From Simplicispira metamorpha (GTDB lineage Bacteria > Pseudomonadota > Gammaproteobacteria > Burkholderiales > Burkholderiaceae_C): a DNA stretch of 64,000 nt. Within the stretch, counting starts at the first letter, position 1; each line of letters opens with the position of its first letter. This document shows positions 42,948 through 51,413 of this stretch, in pieces. The position numbers and the translations under genes were made by a program. The notes below the pieces were generated by a model. It was not told where the DNA came from, searched no databases, and was given only the letters and a program-made list of their open reading frames with translations. The stretch covers positions 1 through 64,000 of the forward strand of contig NZ_SLXH01000023.1 of NCBI RefSeq assembly GCF_004341365.1, given 5' to 3'.

Positions 42948-44984
42948 TCAGGGCAGGTCTTTGTTCGACTCGGGGGCAGCCGCTTCGCGCGGGCCGACCA
43001 TGCCCAGGCGGCTTCTCAAAGACTGGGGCTGGCCCGTGAGGATGGCGGCGTAGTTGGTGGTGTTGGCCAGCACCTTTTTGACGTAATCGCGCGTCTCGGT
43101 GAAGGGCACGTTTTCGGCCCAGATGGCAGCGTCCAGCACCGGGCCATTGCGCCAGTTGCGCGGGCGGCCTGGGCCAGCGTTGTAGGCAGCGGCAGCCATG
43201 GGCATGGAGCCGGCAAAGTCGTCCAGCGCCAGCTTGAGGTAGGCCGTGCCGATGGTGATGTTGGTGTCGCGGTCGTTGATCTGCTCGGGGGTGAAGCCGT
43301 TCAGGCCGATTTTCTTGGCCGTCCAGCGCGCCGTGGCGGGCATCACCTGCATCAACCCCGAAGCGCCCACGCCCGAGCGCGCATCCATGATGAAGCGGCT
43401 CTCCTGGCGGATCAGGCCGTACACATAGGCCGGGTCCAGCCCGATGCCCTGGCTGCGCGCCACCACGGCGCTCTGGAACGGCATGGGGTAGCGCTGGCCA
43501 AAGTCCATCACGGCGCGGGTGCGCTCGCTGGTGTTGATGCAGCGGTCCCAGACTTCGCGCTGGCAGGCCAGGTCGGCAGCGGCCAGCAGCTCGCGGTCGG
43601 CCATGCCACCGGGCGCGTGCAGGTTGGTGGCGTAGTTCCACTCGCGCGTGCCTTCGCTGCGCAGGCCAGCGGCAATGGCGTACAGCGCCCGGTTCAGCGA
43701 CGGGTTGGCGCGGGCAGCGGCTTTTTCTTGCGCCGTCAGCGGCGCGGGCGCGGGCGGCACGGTGATGCGCTGGCCCAGGTCTTCCAGGGCCAGCTGCTCG
43801 TAAAAACCGCGCGGGCTGGCAATGCCTTCCAGCAGGCTGCGGGCACGGGTGCGGTCGGCCTCGCTGGGCTGGCCCGCCAGCAGGGCGCGCGCCTCCCAGT
43901 AGGCCCAGGTGCTGTCCTGGCGCGTGGGCTCGCTCATGGCCTCGATGGCGCGGCGCACGGTACGCCACTGCCCGGCGCGCAGGGCGCTGCGCACCTTCCA
44001 GCCCAGCAGGTCGTCGTTCAAGTCCTGGTCTTTGCCGACTTTGTTGAAATACCCCTGCGCGGAAGGCGACAGGCGCAGCGCTGCCTGCTTGCCGATCACG
44101 CCCCAGACCCAGTGGCGCTCTTCTGCACTCAGATGCACGCCCCATTTGTTCTCCAGCAGCTCGGCGGCGACATCGGGGTCACTGGCGGCCTGGCGGATCA
44201 GGGCCAGCACCACCAGCTCCTGGCGCTGGCGCGTGGGGGCTGTGGCGCGGGCGCGCAGGAACTGGGCGGGCTTGTCGTGCAGCTCGGCCACCTGGTTGAG
44301 CACCTCGGGCGCCACGATGGCCACGGCATTGCGCACCGCGCGGGGGCGGTTGGCCTCGGCGCTCAGGCGCGCCTCGCGCCACACGTCCAGCGCCGACAAC
44401 TGGCGCGCGGCAAAAAATTCGCCCGCAGCGTGGGTGCAGCCGTCGTCGGCATCGCGCAGGCCGTTCCAGTGGCGCAGCACCTCTTGCGCCGCACCCTCGG
44501 GCGAGGTGCCGCGCACCAGGTCGATGGCCAGCGCGTAGCAGCGCACTTCGCGGTCGTCGGACATGCGGTACTGCGGATGCTGCTCGGCAAAGCGGACCCA
44601 GTCGCGGCGCTGGCCCAGCAGCAGCAGCCAGTCGTTGCGCAGCCGGTCTTCCTGGTAGGTGCCCGCAAAGCGCTGCAAAAAGCCGGTGATTTCAGCGGGC
44701 TGCGCCTCTTCCAGGCGCACACGCAGTTCCCAATAAGCGGCCCAGGGCTCCAGCACATGGCCGCGCGCCAGGGGCAGCAGCTGCGTGAGCTTGCGGCTGT
44801 CTTTCTTGCGAAACGCCTGCTGCATTTCTTTGATGACATCGTCGCCTTGGGCAGGCGGCTGCGTGCTGGCGTTGGCGCCCGCAGGCAAGGCGGTGGCGAC
44901 CTGGGTTTGTGCAGCGGCGGGCAGCGCCGCGCAGGCCAGCAGCGCGCTGGCGGCCAGGGGTGTCAGAATCTTGGGCAATTGCAT
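42948..44984 (-). CDS. slt: soluble lytic murein transglycosylase
   Basis: 678-aa periplasmic enzyme that cleaves peptidoglycan to 1,6-anhydro products. Signal peptide MQLPKILTPLAASALLACAALPAAAQ, then a superhelical domain (residues 40-480, ASDPDVAAELLENKWG and the like) and a C-terminal lysozyme-like catalytic domain. The catalytic Glu is in GLIRQESRFIMDARSGVGASGLMQVMPAT and conserved AYNAGPGRPRNW follows. Its start is 14 bp from the divergent folate cyclo-ligase start, so they share a promoter region. Confidence 0.95.
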   Translation of the reverse strand: MQLPKILTPLAASALLACAALPAAAQTQVATALPAGANASTQPPAQGDDVIKEMQQAFRKKDSRKLTQLLPLARGHVLEPWAAYWELRVRLEEAQPAEITGFLQRFAGTYQEDRLRNDWLLLLGQRRDWVRFAEQHPQYRMSDDREVRCYALAIDLVRGTSPEGAAQEVLRHWNGLRDADDGCTHAAGEFFAARQLSALDVWREARLSAEANRPRAVRNAVAIVAPEVLNQVAELHDKPAQFLRARATAPTRQRQELVVLALIRQAASDPDVAAELLENKWGVHLSAEERHWVWGVIGKQAALRLSPSAQGYFNKVGKDQDLNDDLLGWKVRSALRAGQWRTVRRAIEAMSEPTRQDSTWAYWEARALLAGQPSEADRTRARSLLEGIASPRGFYEQLALEDLGQRITVPPAPAPLTAQEKAAARANPSLNRALYAIAAGLRSEGTREWNYATNLHAPGGMADRELLAAADLACQREVWDRCINTSERTRAVMDFGQRYPMPFQSAVVARSQGIGLDPAYVYGLIRQESRFIMDARSGVGASGLMQVMPATARWTAKKIGLNGFTPEQINDRDTNITIGTAYLKLALDDFAGSMPMAAAAYNAGPGRPRNWRNGPVLDAAIWAENVPFTETRDYVKKVLANTTNYAAILTGQPQSLRSRLGMVGPREAAAPESNKDLP

Positions 44985-44998
44985 GGGGGAATTATGTG

Positions 44999-45571
44999 AT
45001 GGACAAAGCAGCCCTGCGCCGCACTCTGGTTGAACAACGCCTCAATCTGCCTGACCGCCTGGAACGCGCTGACCTGCTACAGCGGGTGATGCGCATCTGG
45101 CTCATCCACCGGCCCGATGCCGTGATTGGCGCCTACTGGCCCATCAAGGGGGAGTTCGATCCGCTGCCCGCCCTGCACCGCTGGAAGGAAGACGGCGAAC
45201 TGCTGGACGAACCCCAGCGCCGCCGCATCGGCCTGCCGGTGGTGAACAAACAGCACAAAACGCTCACCTTCCACGCCTGGTACCCGGGCTGCGAGATGGA
45301 AGCAGATGCCTACGGCATCCCCAAGCCCAAAGACACCGAGCTGATCGTGCCCACGCTCTTGTTTGTGCCCTGCGTGGGCTATGGGCCGGGCGGCTACCGG
45401 CTGGGCTACGGCGGCGGTTTTTACGACCGTACCCTGGCCACGTTGCAGCCACGCCCCTTCACCGTGGGGCTGGGCTACACGCACGGCTACCTCGACGAGT
45501 TCGAACCCGAGCCGCACGACCTGCCGCTGGACGCCATCCTCAACGACAACGGCGTGGTCTGGCCCATTTGA
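44999..45571 (+). CDS. 5-formyltetrahydrofolate cyclo-ligase
   Basis: 190-aa ATP-dependent enzyme converting 5-formyl-THF to methenyl-THF. The N-terminal basic helix MDKAALRRTLVEQRLNL and the GYGPGGYRLGYGGGFYDRTLA motif (substrate and ATP binding, about residues 130-151) are diagnostic. ATG 44999 is used because GGGGGAA is nine bases upstream. It is the first gene of a rightward run with a GST and a NIPSNAP protein. Confidence 0.93.
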   Translation: MDKAALRRTLVEQRLNLPDRLERADLLQRVMRIWLIHRPDAVIGAYWPIKGEFDPLPALHRWKEDGELLDEPQRRRIGLPVVNKQHKTLTFHAWYPGCEMEADAYGIPKPKDTELIVPTLLFVPCVGYGPGGYRLGYGGGFYDRTLATLQPRPFTVGLGYTHGYLDEFEPEPHDLPLDAILNDNGVVWPI

Positions 45572-45654
45572 GCCACCAACCTGGCCGTGGTGCCCGCCCA
45601 TGCCGCTAGCATGGTGGGCTCACTTTTTTTGCGTCCCATCGACAGGTGCCCACC

Positions 45655-46347
45655 ATGCTCCAACTGTATATCGGCAATAAAAACTACTCGTCCTGGTCCA
45701 TGCGCCCCTGGGTGCTGCTGCGCCAGGCCGGGATCGCCTTCAACGAAGTGTTCGTACGCTTTGACAGCTTTGATGCCAGCTCCGAGTTCAAACGCGCACT
45801 GGGCCCCGTCAGCCCCACCGGCAAGGTGCCCGTGCTGGTGGACGGCGACCTGATCGTCTGGGATACGCTGGCCATTGCCGAGTACGTGGCAGAAACCTGG
45901 GCCGACAAGCAACTCTGGCCCGCAGCCCCCCAGACCCGCGCGCGCGCCCGCAGCGTCTGCGCGGAAATGCACAGCGGCTTCACCGCCCTGCGCAGCCACT
46001 GCCCCATGAACATCGAGGCCGATTTGGCCCACGCCGGCGCGTTGATCTGGCGCGACCAGCCTGGCGTGCGCGCCGATGTGCAGCGGCTGGTGCAGATGTG
46101 GAGCGCCCTGCTGCAAGAGCACGGCGGCCCGATGTTGTTTGGCGAGTTCTCCATCGCCGACGCCTACTTTGCCCCCGTGTGCATGCGCCTGCACAGCTAC
46201 GCCCTGCCCCTGCCAGCCCACATCGCCGCCTACGTGCAGCGCGTGCGCGAGTTGCCCGGCGTGAAAGCCTGGATCGATGAGGCCCTGGCCGAGCAGGACT
46301 TTCTGGACTTTGAAGAACCCTACCGCCTGCAACCCACACAAGGCTGA
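45655..46347 (+). CDS. glutathione S-transferase family protein
   Basis: 230-aa GST. The N-terminal thioredoxin-like domain is MLQLYIGNKNYSSWSMRPWVLLRQAG (conserved SxWS...P near residue 16) with GKVPVLVDGDLIVWDTLAIAEYVAE, followed by an all-helical C-terminal domain. Resembles the YfcF/maiA-like group by the NKNYSSWSMRP motif. Substrate unknown. ATG 45655 is used as it gives the standard N-terminus. Confidence 0.88.
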   Translation: MLQLYIGNKNYSSWSMRPWVLLRQAGIAFNEVFVRFDSFDASSEFKRALGPVSPTGKVPVLVDGDLIVWDTLAIAEYVAETWADKQLWPAAPQTRARARSVCAEMHSGFTALRSHCPMNIEADLAHAGALIWRDQPGVRADVQRLVQMWSALLQEHGGPMLFGEFSIADAYFAPVCMRLHSYALPLPAHIAAYVQRVRELPGVKAWIDEALAEQDFLDFEEPYRLQPTQG

Positions 46348-46355
46348 ACCGCACC

Positions 46356-46664
46356 ATGGCCGTCACCATCTCCCTGCGCTACGTGCTCAACCCCCGCAAG
46401 CTCCAAGAATTTGAGCACTACGGAAAACTGTGGATTGCGCTGGTCGAAAAATTCGGCGGCCAGCACCACGGCTACTTCATGCCCAGCGAGGGCGCCAACA
46501 ACATCGCCCTCGCCCTGTTCACTTTTGACAGCCTCGCGGCCTACGAGGTGTACCGCCAGCAGTCGATGCAGGACGCAGCCTGCCAAGCCGCGTTCCGCTA
46601 TGCCGAAGAGACCGACTGCATCGTCAGCTACGAACGCAGCTTTTTCAGGCCGGTGTTTTCTTGA
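46356..46664 (+). CDS. NIPSNAP-family protein
   Basis: 102-aa small alpha/beta-barrel protein with the family pattern ISLRYVLNPRKLQEFEHYGKLW and CIVSYERSFFRPVF. Ferredoxin-like dimer fold; function unknown. It follows the GST by 8 bp, so the two are probably co-transcribed. Confidence 0.87.
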   Translation: MAVTISLRYVLNPRKLQEFEHYGKLWIALVEKFGGQHHGYFMPSEGANNIALALFTFDSLAAYEVYRQQSMQDAACQAAFRYAEETDCIVSYERSFFRPVFS

Positions 46665-46667
46665 AAA

Positions 46668-46695
46668 GCCCCTGGCCCCACATCAGGCCAGGGGC
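46668..46695. terminator. bidirectional terminator hairpin between NIPSNAP and a hypothetical gene
   Basis: 10-bp stem GCCCCTGGCC / GGCCAGGGGC with 8-nt loop between converging genes. Leftward it is followed by TTTTCAAG, giving a better T tract in that direction. Confidence 0.65.
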
Positions 46696-46753
46696 CAGAA
46701 ACGATCACCGTACCGCAAAACGGCCGCAGGCTTGCGCAAGCCACATGCGCGGA

Positions 46754-47209
46754 CTACCTGAACTGCTTGCGCAGATACGGCTTGTGCCGGGCAATGTGCG
46801 CCAGTTGCACCGGGGCAATGGTGCCGCCCAGGTCTTCGTCTTCGGTGTTGAGCACGCGGTTGGCGTTGGCCAGGGCGCGCGCCACCACCTCGGCTTCGCT
46901 CACGCCCAGCTGCGCGGCCAAATCCATGGCCACCTGGCGCATGGCGCGCTGCGACAGCATCCACATGGCGCCAAACGCATCCCAGGCGCTGGCCGCTTCC
47001 AGGGCTTTGCTGCGGTCGGCCAGGATGTCGGTCAAAGGCTTGGCCAGCACCTCCTCCAGCGCCGCCACCTTGGCTTGCAGGGCATCGAACTGGGCCTCGC
47101 GCGCCAGGGCCTGGGCGGCGGCGTTGGCAGCGGCGTCGGGCGCAGGCGGAATCGGCACGCTGCCATCGGGGTTTAACTGGGCAATGGTGAGGGAGCGGGA
47201 CAAGGACAT
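46754..47209 (-). CDS. hypothetical protein with coiled-coil-like helices
   Basis: 151-aa soluble protein beginning [19 protein letters not shown]. Alanine-rich helices (residues 30-120, including [19 protein letters not shown]) suggest a helical fold; [28 protein letters not shown] may be a small helix-turn-helix-like segment. No family recognised. ATG 47209 is preferred over an earlier in-frame codon because the divergent cca starts 34 bp away. Confidence 0.65.
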   Translation of the reverse strand: MSLSRSLTIAQLNPDGSVPIPPAPDAAANAAAQALAREAQFDALQAKVAALEEVLAKPLTDILADRSKALEAASAWDAFGAMWMLSQRAMRQVAMDLAAQLGVSEAEVVARALANANRVLNTEDEDLGGTIAPVQLAHIARHKPYLRKQFR

Positions 47210-47243
47210 GCGAAGGATTTTGCCAGCGCCTACACTGCCGCCC

Positions 47244-48521
47244 ATGAAAATCTACATGGTTGGCGGCGCGGTGCGCGACCGCCTGTTGGGCCGCCCGGTC
47301 AATGACCACGACTGGGTGGTGGTGGGCGCCACGCCCGAAGACATGGTGGCGCGCGGCTACCTGCCCGTGGGGCGCGACTTTCCGGTGTTTTTGCACCCGC
47401 ACACGCGCGAGGAATACGCCCTGGCCCGCACCGAGCGCAAAAGCGGGCGCGGCTACCGGGGCTTTGTCATCCAGACCTCGCCCGACGTGACGCTGGAAGA
47501 AGACCTGGCGCGGCGCGACCTCACTATCAATGCGATAGCTGTCAGCGCAGACCCAGCGGGCTTTGAGGGCCATTTTGACCCTTATGGCGGCGCGCGCGAT
47601 CTGCACAACAAAGTGCTGCGCCACGTCACCGATGCCTTTCGCGAAGACCCGGTGCGCATCCTGCGCGTGGCGCGTTTTGCCGCGCGCTTTACCGACTTCA
47701 CCGTGGCGCCGGAAACCATGCAGCTCATGCGCGAGATGGTGCAGCACGGCGAGGCCGACCACCTGGTGGCCGAGCGCGTCTGGCAGGAACTCTCACGCGG
47801 GCTGATGGAGGCGCAGCCCTCGCGCATGTTCGAGGTGCTGCGCGAATGCGGCGCGCTGGCCGTGGTGCTGCCCGAGGTAAACCGCCTGTGGGGCGTGCCC
47901 CAGCGCGCCGAGTACCACCCCGAAATCGACACCGGCATCCACCTGATGATGGTGCTGGACATGGCCGCGCGGCTAGAGGCGCCGCTGGCCGTGCGCTTTG
48001 CCTGCCTCACGCACGACCTGGGCAAGGGCACCACGCCGCCTGATGTGCTGCCACGCCACATCGGCCACGAGCAACGCAGCGCCAGACTGCTCAAGGCACT
48101 GGCCGGGCGCCTGCGCGTGCCCACCGACTGCCGCGAGCTGGCCGACGTGGTAGCCCGCGAGCACGGCAACATCCACCGCAGCAGCGACCTCCAAGCCGCC
48201 GCCCTGGTGCGCCTGCTGGAGCGCTGCGACGCCATCCGCAAACCCGCGCGCTTTGATGAGGTTTTGCTGGCCTGCGAATGCGACGCGCGCGGGCGCCTGC
48301 ACTTCGAGGAATCCGCCTACCCGCAGCGCCCACGGCTGAATGCTGCACTGGCGGCGGTGCAGTCGGTTGCTACCAGTGTGATAGCTGATCGCGCAGCAGC
48401 GGCGGGCGTTACAGGCCAAAAAGTGGGTGAATGGATACACGCGGCCCGGGTGCAGGCCGTAGCGGCCCGGGTGCAGGCCGTAGCGGCCTGGCCGGGCCTG
48501 GCGGCCGCAGACAACGCCTGA
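47244..48521 (+). CDS. cca: multifunctional CCA-adding tRNA nucleotidyltransferase
   Basis: 425-aa enzyme that adds or repairs the 3-prime CCA of tRNA; the beta-class multifunctional type includes an HD phosphohydrolase domain. [15 protein letters not shown] and [11 protein letters not shown] carry the nucleotidyltransferase signature (DxD near residue 20); [16 protein letters not shown] is conserved; the HD motif is [14 protein letters not shown] with [15 protein letters not shown]. Two dispersed repeats, R11 and R12, lie in frame, and a 21-bp direct repeat lies at the 3-prime end, so parts of the C-terminal half and tail are atypical. Confidence 0.94.
   Translation: MKIYMVGGAVRDRLLGRPVNDHDWVVVGATPEDMVARGYLPVGRDFPVFLHPHTREEYALARTERKSGRGYRGFVIQTSPDVTLEEDLARRDLTINAIAVSADPAGFEGHFDPYGGARDLHNKVLRHVTDAFREDPVRILRVARFAARFTDFTVAPETMQLMREMVQHGEADHLVAERVWQELSRGLMEAQPSRMFEVLRECGALAVVLPEVNRLWGVPQRAEYHPEIDTGIHLMMVLDMAARLEAPLAVRFACLTHDLGKGTTPPDVLPRHIGHEQRSARLLKALAGRLRVPTDCRELADVVAREHGNIHRSSDLQAAALVRLLERCDAIRKPARFDEVLLACECDARGRLHFEESAYPQRPRLNAALAAVQSVATSVIADRAAAAGVTGQKVGEWIHAARVQAVAARVQAVAAWPGLAAADNA
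47526..47580 (+). repeat. dispersed repeat copy R11, inside cca
   Basis: ATCAATGCGATAGCTGTCAGCGC, spacer, GGGCTTTGAGGGCCATTTTG. It codes in frame for [16 protein letters not shown] between the conserved LTINAIA and PYGG motifs. Confidence 0.7.
48368..48424 (+). repeat. dispersed repeat copy R12, inside cca
   Basis: TGCTACCAGTGTGATAGCTGATCGCGC, spacer, GGCGGGCGTTACAGGCCAAAAA. It codes in frame near the C-terminus. Confidence 0.6.
48442..48483 (+). repeat. 21-bp tandem duplication in the 3-prime end of cca
   Basis: Two perfect copies of a 21-bp unit (48442-48462 and 48463-48483), then 6 bp of a third. The product repeats ARVQAVA. Confidence 0.85.
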
Positions 48522-48956
48522 TTACAGCGCTGCGCGCACCCAGCGCACGATGTCAGCCGCCCCCAGTGCGCCCGAGATGCGCGCCACCTCGCTGCCGCCC
48601 TTGAACAGCACCATCGTCGGAATGCTGCGGATGTGGTGGGGCGCCGCCACCTGCGGGTGCGCCTCGGTATCGAGCTTGGCCAGGCGCACCTGCGGCTCCA
48701 GTTGCTGTGCGGCCTGGGCAAACGCCGGGGCCATCTGGCGGCACGGCCCGCACCAGGGCGCCCAAAAATCGACCAGCACCGGGATATGGCTGCGCCCGGT
48801 GTGCTTGGCAAACGTGGCCGCATCCAGCGCCAGCGGCTCGCCGGTGAACAGCGGGCGGTGGCAACTGCCGCAGTCGGGGCTGCTGTGCAACTGCGCGGCC
48901 TGCACGCGGTTGGTGGTGTGGCAGTGCGGACAGACGATGTGCAAGGCTTCGGTCAT
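48522..48956 (-). CDS. trxC: thioredoxin TrxC (thioredoxin 2)
   Basis: 144-aa redox protein with an N-terminal zinc-binding region CPHCHTTNRV and CGSCHRPLF (two CxxC) and a thioredoxin domain containing the active site WAPWCGPCRQMA. This split architecture identifies Trx2, which is zinc-bound and induced by oxidative stress in E. coli. It is convergent with cca, stop to stop, with no gap. Confidence 0.95.
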   Translation of the reverse strand: MTEALHIVCPHCHTTNRVQAAQLHSSPDCGSCHRPLFTGEPLALDAATFAKHTGRSHIPVLVDFWAPWCGPCRQMAPAFAQAAQQLEPQVRLAKLDTEAHPQVAAPHHIRSIPTMVLFKGGSEVARISGALGAADIVRWVRAAL

Positions 48957-49032
48957 GGGGTGCTTTCACAAAAGGCAATGCCCAGACATCGGGCCATGCA
49001 GGCCCGAATTCAAGCCGCAGCCCCCCCACCCA

Positions 49033-49074
49033 GCCACCTGCCACCTGCCACCTGCCACCTGCCACCTGCCACCG
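49033..49074. repeat. heptanucleotide tandem repeat, 5 full copies and a partial
   Basis: Five perfect GCCACCT units from 49033 and a sixth partial unit ending GCCACCG at 49074. It lies in the 197-bp gap between trxC and a small membrane protein gene. Confidence 0.88.
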
Positions 49075-49080
49075 CACAAA

Positions 49081-49138
49081 AGCTACAAAAAAGAGAGCTG
49101 CCAGCGCATATCCAGCAAGGCGGAGAGGCCGGTTTGCT
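49081..49138 (+). repeat. dispersed repeat copy R13
   Basis: AAAAAGAGAGCTGCCAGCGC, spacer, AGGCGGAGAGGCCGGTTTG. Together with the heptamer repeat it fills most of the trxC to membrane-protein gap. Confidence 0.65.
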
Positions 49139-49153
49139 TATAGTTCCAGAGCA

Positions 49154-49348
49154 CTACCACCACTTGACCGCCAAACTCAGCACCAGGCTCAACAGCACGG
49201 TGCTGGCCAGCGGAATAAACCAATCGCGGCCAAACAGGCGAAAGTGAAAATCCCCCGGCAGCCGCCCCAGCCCCAGTTTGCGCAGCCAGGGCGCCAGGCC
49301 GTTGATCAGCACCAGCGCCAGAAAAATCACGATCAGCCAGCGGATCAT
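49154..49348 (-). CDS. small membrane protein, DUF2905-like
   Basis: 64-aa protein with two hydrophobic segments, IRWLIVIFLALVLINGLAPWL and FIPLASTVLLSLVLSLAVKWW, separated by KLGLGRLPGDFHFRLFGRDW. The GRLPGDFxF loop is typical of small DUF2905 proteins. Function unknown. ATG 49348 is chosen to start at the first hydrophobic segment; it lies 26 bp after the methyltransferase stop, so it is likely co-transcribed. Confidence 0.78.
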   Translation of the reverse strand: MIRWLIVIFLALVLINGLAPWLRKLGLGRLPGDFHFRLFGRDWFIPLASTVLLSLVLSLAVKWW

Positions 49349-49373
49349 GGCGCGCCTCGGACGGCTTGGCCGC

Positions 49374-50510
49374 TCATAAGCGGTGGGTACGGTCGCCGTG
49401 GGTAAAGCCCACCGCATCCCAGGGCTGGCCCTTGCACAGCGCCAGCACCTTGAACAGCTCGCCCATCTCGTGCTCCATGATCAATTTGGCCGCCAGCGCC
49501 CGGCCAGCCAGCGGTTCTAGCTCCATTTTTGCTAGCAAACCGCAGTTGATCAAAAAGTGCGCCTGCGTGGTGTAGCCCAGCACGCTCCACGCCTGGTCGG
49601 GGGGCAGGGGCTGGTCTTGGGCGGCCAGCGCCATAGCGGTGAAGTTGACGTGGGCGGTGATGTCTTTCAGGCCCACATCCAGCAGCGGGTTGTCGTCGGC
49701 CTGGTGCGCGCGGTGGCACATCACCGTGCCCATGTGGCGCTGGGGGTGGTAGTACTCGCCCTCGCCAAAGCCGTAGTCGATGAAGAAGGCCGCGCCGCGC
49801 ACCAGCCGGTCGCCCAGGGTGTGGATGAAGGCTTCGGCCTGCGGGTGGATTTCGGTCAGGTAGTCGTGTGGGCCGTCGATCTCTATCGGCGGACGCAGCT
49901 CGGTGGGGCGGTCTTGCCAGGCAAATTGGCCTTGCACGTCCAGCACCACACCGCGCTCGTGCCAGACGCCGCCTTGTGCGCCACCGTGGCGCGCGATCAG
50001 CTGCACGGGCATGGCGTCCAGCACCTCGTTGCCGACGATGACGCCCTCCATCTGCGCGGGCAGCGCGTCCAGCCAGCGCACTTTGTGCGCGTGCGCCGCC
50101 AGCAGCGCCTGCTGGCGCGCGCGCAGGCTGCCCGACAGATCGACGATGGTGTAGCGCTGCACCTGGTCGCCCAGCGCATCGAGCAATTGCAGCGCCAGCG
50201 CGCCCGAACCCGCACCAAACTCCCAGACCTCGTGCGTGCCGGTGTGCGCCAGGGCATCGGCCACCTGCGCGGCCAGCGTCTGGCCAAACAGCGGCGTGAG
50301 TTCGGGCGCGGTCACAAAGTCGCTGCCCGACTGGGGCATGGCGCCAAACTTGGGCAGCGCGCCGGCGTAGTAGCCCATGCCCGGCGCGTACAGGGCCAGC
50401 TGCATGAAGCGGTCAAAGCCGATCCAGCCGCCAGATGATGCAATGGCCTGCGCGATGTGGGCGTGCAGGGCGCTCGTTAAACTTGTTGGTTCTGTTGTCA
50501 CGGCCCGCAT
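49374..50510 (-). CDS. SAM-dependent methyltransferase, MidA/NDUFAF7 family
   Basis: 378-aa protein. N-terminal segment ALYAPGMGYYAGALPKFG with SDFVTAPELTPLFGQTLA, methyltransferase motif I VWEFGAGSGALALQLLDAL, then GVIVGNEVLDAMPVQL and FFIDYGFGEGEYYHPQR identify the MidA/NDUFAF7 family. The mitochondrial homologue methylates an arginine of complex I subunit NDUFS2; the bacterial substrate is not established. The start at 50510 is 9 bp from the divergent SDR gene. A small DUF2905 gene follows. Confidence 0.9.
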   Translation of the reverse strand: MRAVTTEPTSLTSALHAHIAQAIASSGGWIGFDRFMQLALYAPGMGYYAGALPKFGAMPQSGSDFVTAPELTPLFGQTLAAQVADALAHTGTHEVWEFGAGSGALALQLLDALGDQVQRYTIVDLSGSLRARQQALLAAHAHKVRWLDALPAQMEGVIVGNEVLDAMPVQLIARHGGAQGGVWHERGVVLDVQGQFAWQDRPTELRPPIEIDGPHDYLTEIHPQAEAFIHTLGDRLVRGAAFFIDYGFGEGEYYHPQRHMGTVMCHRAHQADDNPLLDVGLKDITAHVNFTAMALAAQDQPLPPDQAWSVLGYTTQAHFLINCGLLAKMELEPLAGRALAAKLIMEHEMGELFKVLALCKGQPWDAVGFTHGDRTHRL

Positions 50511-50519
50511 TGTCCCCGA

Positions 50520-51311
50520 ATGTCCTCCCCCTCCTGCCCCCGCCCCCGCACCGTGTTGGTCACGGGCGCCGCCCGGCGCCTGGGCCGCCAGATTGCCCTG
50601 ACGCTGGCAGCAGGCGGCTGGCAGGTGGCCGTGCACTACCGCGCATCCACCCAGGACGCTATTGAAACCGTAGCTGCTTGCGCAAGACTGGCGGGCGCCA
50701 GCGCCCATTTTGAAGCAGATTTTTCTGACGAAGCTGCCGTGCGTGCGCTGCTGCCGCGCGTGGTGGGGCACTTTGGTGCTGTGGACGCCGTGGTCAACAG
50801 CGCCTCGCTGTTCGAGCACGACGACGCGGCCAGCTTCGGCTTTGCCACGCTGGAACAGCACCTGCGCAGCAACACCGGCGCGCCCATCGTGCTGGCGCAG
50901 GCGCTGCACGCGCACCTGCAGGCCCGCGCCGCTGCGGGCGAGGCAGATGCGCAAGGCGCCGTGGTCAACCTGCTCGACCAGAAGCTGTGGAACCAGAACC
51001 CCGATTTTTTGAGCTACACGCTCTCCAAAGCCGCGCTGGAGGCCGCTGGCACCATGCTGGCCATGGCGCTGGCGCCGCGCGTGCGCGTGGTGGGCGTGGC
51101 GCCGGGCCTGACCCTGACCAGCCACCTGCTGAGCGACGAAAAATTCCAGCAACTGCACCGCCTGAGTCCGCTGGGGCGCTCGTCCACCCCCGAAGACGTG
51201 GCCAGCGCCGTGCAGTTTGCGCTGGCCAACCGCGCCCTGACGGGCACCACGCTGCTGGTCGATGGCGGCCAGCACCTGATGAAGTTTGAGCGCGATTTTT
51301 CGCTGATGTGA
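50520..51311 (+). CDS. pteridine reductase-like SDR (FolM/PTR1-type)
   Basis: 263-aa short-chain dehydrogenase. The cofactor motif TGAARRLGRQIALTLAAGG has the TGxxxRxG form that marks pteridine reductases and FolM. Catalytic Tyr-Lys is in LSYTLSKAALEAAG (about residue 166), and NSASLF is the third motif. It lies 102 bp ahead of a dihydroneopterin aldolase gene, so a dihydrofolate/dihydromonapterin role is likely. Dispersed repeat R14 is in frame at about residues 47-66 (AIETVAACARLAGASAHFEA). Confidence 0.88.
   Translation: MSSPSCPRPRTVLVTGAARRLGRQIALTLAAGGWQVAVHYRASTQDAIETVAACARLAGASAHFEADFSDEAAVRALLPRVVGHFGAVDAVVNSASLFEHDDAASFGFATLEQHLRSNTGAPIVLAQALHAHLQARAAAGEADAQGAVVNLLDQKLWNQNPDFLSYTLSKAALEAAGTMLAMALAPRVRVVGVAPGLTLTSHLLSDEKFQQLHRLSPLGRSSTPEDVASAVQFALANRALTGTTLLVDGGQHLMKFERDFSLM
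50657..50717 (+). repeat. dispersed repeat copy R14, inside the SDR gene
   Basis: GACGCTATTGAAACCGTAGCTGCTTGCGC, spacer, GGGCGCCAGCGCCCATTTTG. It is read in frame. Confidence 0.68.
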
Positions 51312-51413
51312 GCGTGCCGTGGCGCGCTGCGGTGATCGCCGGTGGCAGCGCTGGCGCTTTTTTGGATACGACCCAGGCCAACGCCTGCCCCTTTTTTGCT
51401 TTTGGTTTTTGAT

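Noticed and set aside
49500-49560. TAGCTCCATTTTTGCTAGC in the methyltransferase gene as another repeat copy
   Set aside because: Only the short TAGC motif is shared; the GCGC arms and GAGGCC half are absent.
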